A DNA stretch of 6,116 nt from Chloroflexota bacterium (lineage in GTDB: Bacteria; Chloroflexota; Limnocylindria; QHBO01), in assembly GCA_005879775.1 (NCBI GenBank), contig VBJX01000129.1, forward strand, positions 2,530-8,645, in the 5' to 3' direction. The position numbers and the translations under genes are program-made. Every line of letters starts with the position of its first letter. Positions within the stretch are counted from its first letter, which is position 1. Below the pieces are notes generated by a model. That model was not told the origin of the DNA and ran no database searches. It saw nothing but the letters and a program-made list of their open reading frames with translations. This document shows positions 5,162 to 6,116 of the stretch, piece after piece.

Positions 5162-6116
5162 CTACAGGAGCGACTCGGGGTCGACGTCGATCGCCACGCC
5201 GGCCGGCACCCGCTCCAGCGCGGCCGCTCGCGCCTCGGCGTTCGCCGCCCGCAGAACGACCTGAAAGCGCCAGCGACCGGCCCGGCGCGGCACGTATGAG
5301 GGCAGCGGCCCGAGCGCCTCGACGCCGGGTCCGCGGATCGCCTCCACCGCCTGCTGGCCGCGTGCCTCGGCCCGAGCCCGATCCGGATCGGCCACCAGCA
5401 GCCGGGCCAGGACCGAGGCCGGCGGATAGCCCAGGAGGCGACGCCTCGGCAGCTCGGCATCCGCAAAGCCATCCACGTCCAGGGCAGCCGCCGCCCGGAT
5501 CGCGTAGTGCTGGGCGGCATAGGTCTGGATCAGGACCCTCCCCGGCAGCGGTCCGCGCCCGGCGCGTCCGGCGACCTGGGCCAGGAGCTGGAAGGTGCGC
5601 TCCGGCGCCAGGAAGTCGGGGAGGTTGAGTGTCACGTCGGCGGCGATGACGGCGGCCAGCGTGACCGATGGCAGGTCGAGTCCCTTGGCGGCGAGCTGGG
5701 TGCCGACCAGGACGTCGACCCGGCCGTCGCGGAAGTCGTCGTAGATCGACTCGAAGCCTCGCCGCACGGCGAGCGCATCGGAGTCCAGGCGCGCCGTTCG
5801 TAGCTGCGGGAAGCGCGCCTTGAGTTCCGCCTCGACGCGCTGTGTCCCCGCCCCGAAGTAGCGAATCCGCGCGCTGCCGCAACGCGGGCAGGTGCGTGGC
5901 GCCTGGGCGGTCCGGCCGCAGTGGTGGCAGCGGAGCTGCTGGCCGGCAAGGTGGTAGACGAAGGGCAGGTCACAGTCGGGGCAGCGCAGGCTCTCGCCGC
6001 AGTCGCGGCACAGGACGAAGGTGGCGGCGCCGCGCCGGTTCATGAGCAGGATCGCCTGCTCGGACCCGACGCGCAGGCTGTCCAGGGCCGAGGAGAGCGC
6101 GCGAGAGAAGATCGAG
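5162..6116 (-). CDS. priA: Primosomal protein N' (PriA), C-terminal 317 residues; N-terminus beyond the window
   Basis: PriA is the superfamily 2 DNA-binding protein that recognises stalled or repaired forks and reloads the replicative helicase. The frame is open at the right edge, entering with IFSRALSSALDS and the family motif AILLMNRRG. Eight cysteines then form the two zinc sites inserted in the helicase core (fragment positions 36, 39, 45, 48, 63, 66, 76 and 79: CRDC, CPDC, CHHC, CPRC). Helicase motif V is GTQLAAKGLDLPSVTL (138-153), and motif VI with the arginine finger is QVAGRAGRG (180-188). RRLLGYPP (225-232) opens the C-terminal domain, which ends DPESLL and a TAG at 5162-5164. Walker A, DEAH and the 3' DNA-binding domain would lie upstream, outside the window, so intactness cannot be judged. 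In actinobacterial PriA-like proteins helicase motifs are often degraded, whereas motifs V and VI here look intact. priA next to def and fmt is a common bacterial arrangement. Confidence 0.96.
   Translation of the reverse strand, partial: SIFSRALSSALDSLRVGSEQAILLMNRRGAATFVLCRDCGESLRCPDCDLPFVYHLAGQQLRCHHCGRTAQAPRTCPRCGSARIRYFGAGTQRVEAELKARFPQLRTARLDSDALAVRRGFESIYDDFRDGRVDVLVGTQLAAKGLDLPSVTLAAVIAADVTLNLPDFLAPERTFQLLAQVAGRAGRGPLPGRVLIQTYAAQHYAIRAAAALDVDGFADAELPRRRLLGYPPASVLARLLVADPDRARAEARGQQAVEAIRGPGVEALGPLPSYVPRRAGRWRFQVVLRAANAEARAAALERVPAGVAIDVDPESLL

Noticed and set aside
4606..5520. N-terminal extension of the fmt frame through def and priA, which could look like a fusion
   Set aside because: The extra residues are Arg/Pro-rich shadow of two well-supported genes; the GTG at 4605 gives exactly the usual Fmt length.
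1..6116. tRNA, rRNA, CRISPR, insertion sequence, phage or defence genes
   Set aside because: None seen: genes overlap or nearly touch, the two gaps are 41-50 and 83 bases, and no tandem spaced repeats, terminal inverted repeats or transposase motifs are present.

Overview
This is a GC-rich stretch (roughly two thirds GC by eye) of ordinary bacterial housekeeping DNA. Every gene lies on the minus strand, so the transcriptional order runs from base 6116 down to base 1: priA (3' part only), def, fmt, a frameshifted membrane zinc metallopeptidase of the YugP type, rlmN, rpe, and a lipoprotein carrying a DUF4015-type putative glycoside hydrolase domain (cut by the left edge). There is no gene-free stretch over 300 bases. 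I see no RNA gene, mobile element, CRISPR array or phage signature. The large plus-strand open frames are antisense shadows caused by high GC.

The layout has three transcription-sized blocks. (1) priA ends at 5162 and is followed by a 41-base gap holding a TACAAT -10-like element just ahead of def. (2) def and fmt share one base (TAGTG). (3) After an 83-base gap holding a perfect 7-bp hairpin, a direct repeat, a TATACT -10-like element and a strong Shine-Dalgarno sequence, the zinc peptidase, rlmN, rpe and the lipoprotein gene follow with overlaps of 8, 4 and 4 bases. Three of the starts (fmt, rlmN, rpe) are GTG, and start and stop codons interlock, which suggests translational coupling.

Functionally, priA restarts stalled replication forks. 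def and fmt add and remove the formyl group of initiator methionine. rlmN is a radical-SAM methylase that modifies 23S rRNA and tRNA. rpe is a pentose-phosphate pathway enzyme. The peptidase and the lipoprotein act at the membrane and cell surface. This is a shortened version of the widespread priA-def-fmt-(zinc peptidase)-rsmB-rlmN-stp-prkC-rsgA-rpe neighbourhood: rsmB, the PASTA kinase/phosphatase pair and rsgA are absent between the genes seen here.

The gene order, GC content, the DUF4015 lipoprotein and the sequence style of PriA and RPE suggest a member of the Chloroflexota (perhaps a soil or freshwater, Limnocylindria-like lineage). This is inference from memory of such proteins, not a search result; an actinobacterial origin is less likely but possible. 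I do not see a new multi-gene system here. The points worth a second look are the frameshift in the peptidase, a possible leaderless def mRNA, and the domain layout of the terminal lipoprotein.
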